Assembly (NCBI GenBank): GCA_020629375.1
Contig: JAHDDK010000015.1
Location: 1-64,000, forward strand
Reading direction: 5' to 3'
Source: Acidimicrobiales bacterium
GTDB taxonomy: Bacteria; Actinomycetota; Acidimicrobiia; Acidimicrobiales; SHLQ01
Length of the DNA stretch: 64,000 bases
The stretch's first letter is position 1, and each line of letters opens with the position of its first letter. This document shows positions 31,792 to 39,957 of this stretch, piece by piece. The notes under the pieces were generated by a model. That model was not told where the DNA came from, made no database searches, and saw only the letters and a program-made list of their open reading frames with translations. A program made the position numbers and the translations under genes.

Positions 31792-32961
31792 ATGGACGAT
31801 TCGACCCTGCAGCGCTTCTTCGACGAGGTCATCGCCTCCGCCGCGTTCGTCGAGACGGCCGAATCTGCTGCGGCAGCTGAAGCCTGGGCGTCGGGAGCTA
31901 TCGCCGACTGGGAACAGCTCACCGGAGCGACGGTCAGCATCGAGCAGATCGCAGAACTCCCGATCGCCGACGGAGCGCGGCACCTGCTCGAACTTCTCTC
32001 CGACCCCGCTGTCCCCGTCGACCCTCGCCGACTCGAGGCGTTCGACTGGTCGGACGACGTCGATCGCCACGACATCGTCGACCTCGTGACGCTCACAACA
32101 GCCGGGGGAGAGTCGGCGGTCATCATGACCGTCGAGTCGCCGAGCGGTGCACGACACGACCTTTCCATCACTACGTTGGACGACATCGTCATCGGGGTGA
32201 CGATCGGACCCGAAGGCCTCGCACAGGCGGCGACCGAGGATGCATCAGGAGCCATCACCGTCGAGCCACATCACGGCGACGCCGATTTGCTCCTACCGAC
32301 CTGGACATCGATCCGGCTCGATGACGACTCGGCTGCCAACGGTCCGTTGCTCCGACGGCGCTTTGGTGCGACCACCACGGTCGCGGAATCCGCGGCTCGT
32401 TCTGCGGTAATGCCGCCAGAACGTGACCCCGACGATGATCGCTGGGCCGCAGAGCTGGTCCGCCGTGCGCTGCCTCCCTGCGACGCAGCGGTGCTTCGTC
32501 GACTCGACTCCGAGACCGAACGTCGCTTCTCGAACGGCGACGTCGATCTCGTAACGCTGGCGGAGATTGCGGGCCTGCAATCCCCGGATCGGGTGCCTTC
32601 CCTCACGGCGGCCCTCGCGGGCGCCTATCTCGCACCCCGGACGCTCCAACCCCACCCGGAGGTCGAGGCGCGGGCCATCATCGAACTCGAGCTCGCGGAC
32701 TGGATCGGCGCGCTACTCGGCCTCGCTCGGGCGAACGTCGGAACCGACATCGACGGTCGTCGTCTGGTCGAGATGATCAACCGCTGTCCGGAGATCACGA
32801 CGGGCATTCCCAAGGCCGACCAGGACCGGATCGCGTGGGCCTTCGAGTGCACGCTCTACGCCTTCGTGGCGACAGGGATCCTGGACGCCGACGGTGCGAC
32901 GACGCCTTTCGCTTCGGTCATCATCGACGGCGCAGTGGCCGCTGCCTGGGGTCAGTACTGA
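31792..32961 (+). CDS. Hypothetical acidic protein, 389 residues
   Basis: I do not recognise this protein. It is soluble, acidic and rich in Ala, Asp and Leu. The N-terminal third has alternating helices, the middle (about residues 100-150) is beta-like, and the C-terminal third is helical (VEARAIIELELADWIGALLGLARANVG, partly quoted). No catalytic motif, transmembrane helix or signal peptide is seen. The start is ATG 31792, 26 bp from mutM, with a -10 hexamer 10 nt upstream. Its end overlaps the convergent gene by 10 bp. Confidence 0.5.
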   Translation: MDDSTLQRFFDEVIASAAFVETAESAAAAEAWASGAIADWEQLTGATVSIEQIAELPIADGARHLLELLSDPAVPVDPRRLEAFDWSDDVDRHDIVDLVTLTTAGGESAVIMTVESPSGARHDLSITTLDDIVIGVTIGPEGLAQAATEDASGAITVEPHHGDADLLLPTWTSIRLDDDSAANGPLLRRRFGATTTVAESAARSAVMPPERDPDDDRWAAELVRRALPPCDAAVLRRLDSETERRFSNGDVDLVTLAEIAGLQSPDRVPSLTAALAGAYLAPRTLQPHPEVEARAIIELELADWIGALLGLARANVGTDIDGRRLVEMINRCPEITTGIPKADQDRIAWAFECTLYAFVATGILDADGATTPFASVIIDGAVAAAWGQY

Positions 32962-33767
32962 TCGACGGCGCGGGTGGTGGCGAGAGCCGTCGTCTGCAAG
33001 ACGTCCCCGCTCGAGATCGCCAGCCCGAGTTGCAGGATCGACCGGTCATCACGGAGTACGACCAACACCGCAGATCGACGACCCACATCGATGGTGCGGA
33101 CCTCGTCGAATGTCCAGGAGGGTGCCAGCGCATTCGCGACGGCCACGGCGACTGCGTCTTCGGCTCGGCTCGAGGTGCCGATGCCGGGCCGGAGGCCGCC
33201 GTCGGGGGTCGCTTCGACCACGACGTGATCGCCGTCCGCCGAGACGGCGATGTGGGGCACCTTCTCGGTGCTGGGTGGAGCGTGTCCGTGATCCTGATCG
33301 TGCTCGTCGAGATGGAACTGGTGGAGCACTCGGGCGAACGCGGTGGTGACCGACACGATCTGTTGGGCGTCGCGGGTCGATTGAATCGGTCCGAAGACGA
33401 ACAAGCCGTCGGAGTGTTCGCCTGCGGTCCGGACGTAGTGACCGGCGAGCTCGCCGTGTCGGAATGCAGCGGTCGGCTTCTGGCCATTCGACAGCATCGT
33501 GATCGTGTGCATCAACCGGAAGACCTCGCTGGGCGACAGCAGATGGAGCTCCGGCGAGCGCGTGAAGAGCAGAGGCTGATCGTCGTGGGGTACGTGGAGG
33601 TAGAGCGACAGGTCGATTTTGCCCAGTTCGGCGATGAGATCGAAGGAGGCGTTGACGATCGTCGAGAAGAGGTGATCGATCGGTGGCGTGGATCTGCGGG
33701 TGAGCGCCGGGGGCGTCTGTGCCAGGGCATACGCGTCGGTGCGTGCCGGGGTCCGATCGGCGGTCAT
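32952..33767 (-). CDS. Hypothetical protein with GAF/roadblock-like features
   Basis: A 271-residue soluble protein of unknown function. Residues about 35-145 (LFSTIVNASFDLIAELGK, then HVPHDDQPLLFTRSPELHLL and GLFVFGP) resemble the mixed alpha/beta pattern of a GAF-type sensory domain. A second half (about 165-260) repeats strands with HIAVSADGDHVVVEAT and RSAVLVVLRDDRSILQLGLA. No catalytic residue is evident. ATG 33767 has a -10 hexamer 7 nt upstream. Confidence 0.45.
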   Translation of the reverse strand: MTADRTPARTDAYALAQTPPALTRRSTPPIDHLFSTIVNASFDLIAELGKIDLSLYLHVPHDDQPLLFTRSPELHLLSPSEVFRLMHTITMLSNGQKPTAAFRHGELAGHYVRTAGEHSDGLFVFGPIQSTRDAQQIVSVTTAFARVLHQFHLDEHDQDHGHAPPSTEKVPHIAVSADGDHVVVEATPDGGLRPGIGTSSRAEDAVAVAVANALAPSWTFDEVRTIDVGRRSAVLVVLRDDRSILQLGLAISSGDVLQTTALATTRAVDQY

Positions 33768-33774
33768 GAGCGCG

Positions 33775-33780
33775 AGAGTA
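33775..33780 (-). promoter_or_regulatory. Leaderless -10 element of the 32952-33767 gene
   Basis: On the minus strand TACTCT lies 7 nt before the ATG at 33767, with no ribosome binding site. Confidence 0.5.
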
Positions 33781-33845
33781 CCGGCACGTGTGAGCCGTGT
33801 CGGTGGGCCGCTCGAACCAGCCGAACCCTCACCAGGCCCGAATGG

Positions 33846-34790
33846 TCAGGCCGAAGCGGTCTCCAGGAAGCGGAGCGACGGCGCAGACGCTCGAATCCGC
33901 CCGCTGACCCGACGGCTTTCCAGCTCGGCGAGACCCTCCGGACACCGATCGGCGTACGGACACCAGCCGCACAGTGGGCCCGGCGACGGCTCGTAGACAC
34001 CGGCGCCGACGACGAGCTCCATCGTATTCCACGTGTCTTCGAGCGCACCGATCGCTCCGTCGAGGCGGGCCGCCGTGACCTCGATGCCGATCGTCTCCTG
34101 GCCGAGGTAGAGCAGACGTGCGCTGGTGGGTTGCTCGCCCGTGTCTGCGTGAATCGCGGCAGCGTAGAGCAAGACCTGTTCGAGGCGCCCCGAACGGAAG
34201 CGCGACGTCGGCGCCCGGCCAGATTTGTAGTCGGAGACGACGAGGCCGTGCTCGCGTTCGAGGCGGTCGACGATCCCACGGAAGGGAACCTCGCCCAGCA
34301 TCGTGTCGATCGGTTGCTCGGTGGCGACGACGTCGATCTCGTCGGGCTTCTCGATTGCCCACAGTCCTTCGATCGCCGTCCAGGCGAGCCACCGGAAGCG
34401 TCGTTGCGCCTCGGCGTCGAGCTCGAGCGCCAGATAGTCGGGGTCGTCGGCGACCTCGGGCCAGACGGTGCCGGCGATCTCGCGGGCGATCGGGACGGTC
34501 CGCTCGGCGGCCGGACGTTGGAGGAGGAGTTCGAGAACACGGTGGGCGAACGTGCCGGCGAGGGCGGCCTCGCCGGCAGGATCGGGGAGCTTCTCGATGT
34601 AGCGGAACTCCCATCGGCGTTGACACGACCGGAACGTCGACGCGCTCGACGGAGACAGATATGGCGGTGGTCCTCCGGGCGGAGGAGCGACCGAATCGTC
34701 TAGGACCGCATCGGCGGCGTCGTGAGGACGGTCACCGGTCACCTCATAGAGCGCTGGCCCAGCCCCATCGAATTCGAAGTCGTCGCTCAC
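33846..34790 (-). CDS. RecB-family PD-(D/E)XK exonuclease with iron-sulfur cysteines
   Basis: A 314-residue nuclease of the RecB/Cas4-like group. SPSSASTFRSCQRRWEFRYIEKLPD (partly quoted, about residues 46-70) holds the first cysteine. VPFRGIVDRLEREHGLVVSDYKSGRAP (about 166-192) holds the catalytic GIVDR and DYKSG residues. CGWCPYADRCPEGL (about 276-289) supplies the last three cysteines, giving a probable [4Fe-4S] cluster. These proteins process DNA ends. The start is GTG 34790. No Cas genes are present, so a repair role is more likely than CRISPR adaptation. Confidence 0.85.
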   Translation of the reverse strand: MSDDFEFDGAGPALYEVTGDRPHDAADAVLDDSVAPPPGGPPPYLSPSSASTFRSCQRRWEFRYIEKLPDPAGEAALAGTFAHRVLELLLQRPAAERTVPIAREIAGTVWPEVADDPDYLALELDAEAQRRFRWLAWTAIEGLWAIEKPDEIDVVATEQPIDTMLGEVPFRGIVDRLEREHGLVVSDYKSGRAPTSRFRSGRLEQVLLYAAAIHADTGEQPTSARLLYLGQETIGIEVTAARLDGAIGALEDTWNTMELVVGAGVYEPSPGPLCGWCPYADRCPEGLAELESRRVSGRIRASAPSLRFLETASA

Positions 34791-34869
34791 GAAGCCAGTT
34801 CTACCAGTCGCCCCTGACAGCGCCGCGCCCGGCCACCGGAGTTCGAAGTTCGTCGCATGACCTCTCCAC

Positions 34870-34902
34870 GCTCACGGGCCGTTCATCTCCACGTCACTGA
34901 CG
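34870..34902 (+). promoter_or_regulatory. Pho-box-like array of three 11-bp repeats upstream of phoX
   Basis: Three consecutive 11-bp units, GCTCACGGGCC, GTTCATCTCCA and CGTCACTGACG, share the TCA core at 11-bp spacing. They resemble the actinobacterial PhoP consensus GTTCACC-n4. They end 43 bp before the phoX ATG, a place suited to activating a promoter under phosphate starvation. That PhoP binds here is inferred. Confidence 0.6.
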
Positions 34903-34945
34903 ACGAGAAAGGTCTGTGCTGTTCGCAACTGGAGGAGCAGGATCA

Positions 34946-36883
34946 ATGACCAAGACGGGTGACACGTTCGAAGACGTGATGGCGGCCGAGATTGGCCGTC
35001 GCACGGTCCTGCGGGGCGGACTGATGGGAGCGGGCACCTTTCTCGCCGCATCGCCGTTCATGGCGAGCACAGCGGGGGCCACCGAGCTACCGAATCCGTC
35101 GCCACAACACCTGGGCGGATTCTCGAGCGGTTCCCGCAGCCTCATCAGCTTTGCGGCGATCGACACCAACAGCGAAGACACGGTGACGGTGCCCGAGGGC
35201 TACACCGCCCAGCCGATGATCCCTTGGGGTGACCCGATCGTGCCAAGTGGCCCCACGTTCAACAGCGATGCCTCGAACAGCGCTGCCGAGCAGGCTCTGC
35301 AGTTCGGGATGGGTCACGACGGCATTGCGTACTTCCCGCTTCGGGGCGGGCTCGGTCCGAGCTCTCGCATCGGCCTGCTCTGCGTCAACCACGAGTACAC
35401 CATCGGCGAACAGCTCTTCACCGAAGGACTCGCACGCAACGAGGACCGCGAGATCACGGTCGAGTGGACTGCCGAGCACACACTCAAAGAACAAAACGCC
35501 CACGGCGTCTCGATCACCGAGGTGCGTCGCCACAAGAACAACTACAAGGAGTGGGAGACCGCCGAATCCCGATACGCCCGGCGCATTACACCGAACACCC
35601 CAATGAGCTTTGACGGCCCGGCCGCGGGGCATCGTCTCCTCCAGACCGCTATGGATCCCGAAGGCGTGACCCCGATCGGGACGTGGAACAACTGCGGCAA
35701 CGGCGTCACCCCCTGGGGTACCTACATCACGTGCGAAGAGAATTTCAACGGCTACTTCTGGGAGGAGACCGACGGGACGGCGGACGGCATCTCCACCGAG
35801 CAGGCCGAACTCAACGCGCGCTACGGCGTTGGGGGCCGTGGCTTTGGGTACTGGTGGGCGACGACCGACGATCGCTTCCGCGCCGACCTCCATCCGCAGG
35901 AACCAAATCGCTTTGGCTGGATCGTGGAGATCGATCCGATGGACCCCGATTCGACGCCGATCAAACACACCGCGCTCGGTCGGTTCAAACACGAAGGTGC
36001 GGCGTTTGGCACGGCTGCCAACGGCGCCATCGTCTGCTACATGGGCGATGACGAGCGCTTCGACTACCTCTACAAGTTCGTCGGCGCACAAGACTGGCGG
36101 GCGGCGAAGGCCGCCGGTGTCAGCCCCCTTGCGGAAGGCACGCTCTACGTCGCCCGATTCGACGAGGGTTCGATCGGTGAGTGGCTGCCGCTCGTCCAGG
36201 GGGAGGGCCCGTTGACGGCGGCGAACGGCTTCGTTGACCAGGGCGACGTGGTGATCAAGGCGCGCCTCGCCGCCGACCTTCTTGGCGCGACGCAGATGGA
36301 CCGCCCCGAATGGACGGCCGTCCATCCGGAGACCGGAGAGATGTTTGTGACCTGCACAAACAACAGTCGGCGCACCGAGCCCAACGTCGCCAATCCTCGG
36401 ATCGAGAATCGTATGGGGCACATCCTTCGTCTGCTCGACGATGATGGCGATCCCGGCTCGACCACCTTCACGTGGGACTTCTTCGTGCTCGCTGGAGCAG
36501 GGGATGGGACCGACGGGTCGACGGTCGACGCCGAGGACCTGTTCGGATCGCCCGACGGGCTCGTGATCGATCGACGCGGCACGATGTGGATCCAGACCGA
36601 CGGGAGCCAGCCGGACGGGTCGAACAACCAGATGCTTGCCTGCGACCTGTCGACCGGAGAGATTCGGCGTTTCCTCGTGGGGCCGGTGGATTGTGAGGTC
36701 ACCGGCGTGGCGTTCACTCCGGATTTGTCCACGATGTTCGTCAACATCCAACACCCCGGCGACTCGGGCCCGGCTGACAATCCAACGGAGACGTCCACCT
36801 GGCCCGATGGCGAAGGGGCTGCTCGCCCTCGCCCGGCAACGGTCGCTATCCGCCGAGTCGACGGACAGATGATCGGCACCTAG
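34946..36883 (+). CDS. phoX: PhoX-family (DUF839) secreted phosphatase
   Basis: A 645-residue exported protein. The Tat signal is clear: GRRTVLRGGLMGAGTFLAA with Arg18-Arg19, then cleavage near STAGA. The mature chain is a DUF839/PhoX beta-propeller: GLLCVNHEYT, NNCGNGVTPWGTYITCEENFNGYFW (partly quoted), VEIDPMDPDSTPIKHTALGRFKHEGA and PDGLVIDRRGTMWIQTDG. PhoX phosphatases use calcium and iron and release phosphate from organic esters. GGAGGAGC upstream supports ATG 34946 over an earlier frame. An 11-bp Pho-box-like array lies 43-76 bp upstream. Confidence 0.88.
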   Translation: MTKTGDTFEDVMAAEIGRRTVLRGGLMGAGTFLAASPFMASTAGATELPNPSPQHLGGFSSGSRSLISFAAIDTNSEDTVTVPEGYTAQPMIPWGDPIVPSGPTFNSDASNSAAEQALQFGMGHDGIAYFPLRGGLGPSSRIGLLCVNHEYTIGEQLFTEGLARNEDREITVEWTAEHTLKEQNAHGVSITEVRRHKNNYKEWETAESRYARRITPNTPMSFDGPAAGHRLLQTAMDPEGVTPIGTWNNCGNGVTPWGTYITCEENFNGYFWEETDGTADGISTEQAELNARYGVGGRGFGYWWATTDDRFRADLHPQEPNRFGWIVEIDPMDPDSTPIKHTALGRFKHEGAAFGTAANGAIVCYMGDDERFDYLYKFVGAQDWRAAKAAGVSPLAEGTLYVARFDEGSIGEWLPLVQGEGPLTAANGFVDQGDVVIKARLAADLLGATQMDRPEWTAVHPETGEMFVTCTNNSRRTEPNVANPRIENRMGHILRLLDDDGDPGSTTFTWDFFVLAGAGDGTDGSTVDAEDLFGSPDGLVIDRRGTMWIQTDGSQPDGSNNQMLACDLSTGEIRRFLVGPVDCEVTGVAFTPDLSTMFVNIQHPGDSGPADNPTETSTWPDGEGAARPRPATVAIRRVDGQMIGT

Positions 36884-36926
36884 GCCTCTCGCTTGGGACC
36901 CAGGCGACGGCGCCCGAGCGCGTGGT

Positions 36927-36932
36927 TACGCT
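36927..36932 (+). promoter_or_regulatory. Leaderless -10 element of the PLP enzyme gene
   Basis: TACGCT lies 6 nt before the ATG at 36939, with no ribosome binding site between. Confidence 0.5.
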
Positions 36933-36938
36933 CGGCTC

Positions 36939-38030
36939 ATGGAAGTCAACCCGTTTCTTCGGTACAGAGGACGTCTCGACTCGTACGCTCCCGTACGGGA
37001 CGGGGCGATGTCCGACGAGCGCTTCGTCGACCTGGTGTCGTCGCTCGACGACCGGGTCGCCACCGTCTGGGGATCCGGATTTCGTGAGACGCCAATCGTC
37101 GACGGATCTGCGCTCGCTGCGGCATCGGGTCTCGACGTCGAACTGGTCATCAAGACCGAGCCCCACAACGTCGGGGGCTCACACAAGGCCCGCCACCTCT
37201 TCGGTGTCGCGATCGCGATGTTGGTCGACGAAGCGCTCGGCGCCCAACCGGCCCCCCGGTTGGCAATCGCCAGTTGCGGGAACGCAGCGATGGGTGCTGG
37301 TGTCATCGCTGCCGCCCTCGAACGTCCGCTCGACGTGTTCGTCCCGACGTGGGCCGACGAGACCGTCGTCGCCGCCTTGGATGAACTCGGAGCGGACGTC
37401 CGTCGATGTGAACGACGCGCCGGAGAGGCCGGCGACCCGGCCTATCTGCGCTTTCGAGACGCGGTCGAAGAAGGCTCGTCGACGCCGTTCAGCGTGCAGG
37501 GCACCGACACACCGACGACCTTCGACGGAGGCCGCACCCTGGGGTGGGAGCTCGTCGACCAGGCCGGCGAGATCGACGCCTTGTGGATCCAGGTCGGTGG
37601 GGGAGCGCTCGCCACGGCCGTGTCGATGGCGATTCCTGAGGCGCGGCTTCACCCGGTGCAGGCCGAGGGCTGCGCCCCGTTACGACGTGCGTGGGATCGG
37701 TTGTCTCCCAACTTCGATTTCGCGTCGGCCGAAGCCGATCCGTCCGCGTTCATGTGGGCGTGGGAAGACGAGCCCACGAGCATCGCAACGGGCATTCTCG
37801 ACGACGTCACCTACGACTGGTTGCCGCTCCTCCGTCGAACCCACGCGTCGGGTGGTGAGCCGATCGTCGTCCCCGAAGAGGTCGTCGTACGCGCCCACGA
37901 GCTGGCCCGCTCGGCCACGAACGTGCCGGTATGCACAACCGGAACAGCCGGCCTCGCCGGCCTAATCAGCCGCCCGCCGTCCGAGCGCGAGCGGGTCGCC
38001 GTGCTGTTCACGGGCATCGACCGCTCCTGA
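36939..38030 (+). CDS. PLP-dependent fold-type II enzyme (threonine synthase/dehydratase-like)
   Basis: A 363-residue PLP enzyme of the tryptophan-synthase-beta fold. The lysine motif is GGSHKARHL (about residues 78-86), with ASCGNAAMGAGVIAA (about 110-124) as the asparagine/phosphate loop. The C-terminal QVGGGALATAV (about 212-222) is the glycine-rich PLP phosphate site. It lacks clear marks of threonine synthase proper, so it may act on another hydroxy-amino acid or diamino acid. The start is ATG 36939. Confidence 0.75.
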   Translation: MEVNPFLRYRGRLDSYAPVRDGAMSDERFVDLVSSLDDRVATVWGSGFRETPIVDGSALAAASGLDVELVIKTEPHNVGGSHKARHLFGVAIAMLVDEALGAQPAPRLAIASCGNAAMGAGVIAAALERPLDVFVPTWADETVVAALDELGADVRRCERRAGEAGDPAYLRFRDAVEEGSSTPFSVQGTDTPTTFDGGRTLGWELVDQAGEIDALWIQVGGGALATAVSMAIPEARLHPVQAEGCAPLRRAWDRLSPNFDFASAEADPSAFMWAWEDEPTSIATGILDDVTYDWLPLLRRTHASGGEPIVVPEEVVVRAHELARSATNVPVCTTGTAGLAGLISRPPSERERVAVLFTGIDRS

Positions 38031-38084
38031 GATAAGCCGAACGACCCATATCCAAAACCGCCATTCGGGACGTTCTACCTGGGC

Positions 38085-38423
38085 ATGGATTGGGTGGGAC
38101 GCTCAACGACGCGCCTTCGAGATGACCGGGGTGCCGGCATCGTCGAATACTCCCTACTTCTCGTGTTCCTTGCCATCGCCGCCGTCGGTGCAATCTCTCA
38201 GGTCGGCGGCTCGGTCGAGGAAACATTCGAGGACGTCAACGCCGATATCCATGTCATCACTGACTGCGCGACGTGGCGAACCGCATGGTGGGAGCACCGC
38301 GACGAGCTCATCGAGCATCGCAATGCCGGGACGTGGAGTGGCGCAGCACATCGAGATACGCGGATCGAATGGGTCGCCGACCGCGACGAGCTCCGCGCCA
38401 CGCGCACCGACCTCGGGTGTTGA
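38085..38423 (+). CDS. Flp-family type IVb pilin-like protein
   Basis: A 112-residue protein. The pilin core is DDRGAGIVEYSLLLVFLAIAAVGAI (partly quoted, about residues 13-37), with a prepilin cleavage site near G16/G18, the conserved Glu of mature position 5 and a hydrophobic helix. Flp pilins are usually 50-60 residues; this one adds about 60 polar residues with two cysteines (ITDCATWR and DLGC). No tad/cpa assembly genes lie in the window, so the pilin is orphaned here. Confidence 0.7.
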   Translation: MDWVGRSTTRLRDDRGAGIVEYSLLLVFLAIAAVGAISQVGGSVEETFEDVNADIHVITDCATWRTAWWEHRDELIEHRNAGTWSGAAHRDTRIEWVADRDELRATRTDLGC

Positions 38424-38505
38424 CTCCGGCCCTTGCGTGACGACAGCGTGAACTGACCGTGGAGGATCGTTGCCCGGCGCGCTCGGCTGAGCAACACTTT
38501 TCGGG

Positions 38506-39957
38506 GTGAAGCTCCACGCGGTGCAACAGCCCGGACGTTCGATCTCGACGGTCCACCGTCCAACGTCGGTCACGTCCGCCCTCGAACTCCTCGCCGACGA
38601 TCCGAGTCGACGGGTGATGGCTGGTGGCACCGACCTGTTGCTCGAACTCGAACGTGGCGAGACGGGCTTCGCCGTGGAGGTCGTCGACGTGTCGTCGATC
38701 GTCGGTTTCGATCAGATCAAGATCACCGACGACTCGGTGATCATCGGCGGTGGAACGACTCATGGTCGGGTCGTCCGCGATCCACGTCTTCGGACGATGG
38801 CGTGGCCACTCGTCCAAGCCTGTGCCGAGATCGGCTCGCCGCAGCTCCGAAACCGAGCAACGGTCGCCGGAAATCTCGCGACGGCGAGCCCGGCGAACGA
38901 CACCCTCACCGCCCTGGTCGCTCTCGATGCCCGCGTGAACCTTGCTCGCCAGGCGGGAGAAGAAACCGTGCGGCGGATCGTCCCGATCGACGAGTTCTTC
39001 ATCGGGTTTCGCCAGACCGTGCTCGACCCCGGCGAATTGATCGAGTCGATCGAGATGCGCAGACTCGACCCCGCGATCGATCGAGGGATCTGGGTGAAAC
39101 TCGGCAACCGTCGGGCCCAGGCGATCAGTGTCGTGCACGCCGCGGCAGTGCTGTCGATGGACGGGCCCATCGTCGCATCGGCTCGTCTCTCGATCGGGAG
39201 CGTGTCGGCGACGGTCGGTCGTTGCCCGGCGGCCGAAGACGCCCTTGTCGGCCACGAACTCACCGAGGACCGACTGCGGATGGCCGCTACGGCCGCTCGG
39301 GACTCGGTTGCGCCGATCGACGACGTCCGTGCGACCGCCGAGTATCGATCGTCGACCGTCGAGGTGCTCGTGGAGCGGGCGCTGGCGACTCTCACCCCGG
39401 ACGCGGTACCTGTCGTCCCGTCTGCGGCGACAGTGACTCTCGGCGACGACCATGCGGTCCCCACGCCGACCACGGCGACCATCGTTGCATCAACGTCAGT
39501 CGGCATCCGGGTGAACGGCAAGGATCGTTCCGGGTCCGGAGGCACGTCCACGCTTCTCGACTGGCTCCGAGAGGTCGCCGCTCTCACCGGTACCAAAGAG
39601 GGTTGTGCCGAAGGTGAGTGCGGTGCCTGCACGGTGCTGATGAACGGTGACGCCGTCATGTCGTGTCTCGTCACGACGGGTCAGGCCGACGGCTCGACGA
39701 TCACGACCGTCGAAGGTCTCGCCGGCGAGACCGGGCTCGACCCGATCCAGCGAGCGTTCATCGACGACTTCGCCGTGCAGTGCGGATTCTGCATCCCGGG
39801 TTTCGTCGTGGCCGCCAGACGACTCCTCGACGAACACCCCGACCCCGACGACGACCAGATCCGCGAAGGCCTGTCGGGAAACGTCTGCCGCTGCACCGGC
39901 TACTACCCGATGTTCGACGCTGTGCGTCGAGCTGCCTCCGACGGGGTGTCGGCATGA
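38506..39957 (+). CDS. Molybdenum hydroxylase FAD/[2Fe-2S] subunit, reversed domain order
   Basis: A 483-residue subunit of a xanthine-dehydrogenase-family enzyme. Residues about 1-290 form the FAD domain: MAGGTDLLLELERGE, LRNRATVAGNLATASPANDT (partly quoted) and the CODH C-like part. Residues about 325-483 form the iron-sulfur domain: KEGCAEGECGACTVLMNG, then CGFCIPGFVVAA and GNVCRCTGYYP. In most XdhA proteins the iron-sulfur part comes first; here it is at the C-terminus. It begins at GTG 38506. The stop overlaps the large subunit's start as ATGA. Electrons would pass from molybdenum through both clusters to FAD. Confidence 0.88.
   Translation: MKLHAVQQPGRSISTVHRPTSVTSALELLADDPSRRVMAGGTDLLLELERGETGFAVEVVDVSSIVGFDQIKITDDSVIIGGGTTHGRVVRDPRLRTMAWPLVQACAEIGSPQLRNRATVAGNLATASPANDTLTALVALDARVNLARQAGEETVRRIVPIDEFFIGFRQTVLDPGELIESIEMRRLDPAIDRGIWVKLGNRRAQAISVVHAAAVLSMDGPIVASARLSIGSVSATVGRCPAAEDALVGHELTEDRLRMAATAARDSVAPIDDVRATAEYRSSTVEVLVERALATLTPDAVPVVPSAATVTLGDDHAVPTPTTATIVASTSVGIRVNGKDRSGSGGTSTLLDWLREVAALTGTKEGCAEGECGACTVLMNGDAVMSCLVTTGQADGSTITTVEGLAGETGLDPIQRAFIDDFAVQCGFCIPGFVVAARRLLDEHPDPDDDQIREGLSGNVCRCTGYYPMFDAVRRAASDGVSA

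Noticed and set aside
33846..34790. Cas4 assignment for the RecB-family nuclease
   Set aside because: No other cas gene or CRISPR array is present in the window; the Cys pattern alone is shared with repair nucleases.
35087..36754. Long minus-strand open frame (555 codons) opposite phoX
   Set aside because: It is a shadow of the PhoX gene, whose Tat signal, ribosome binding site and motifs are on the plus strand.
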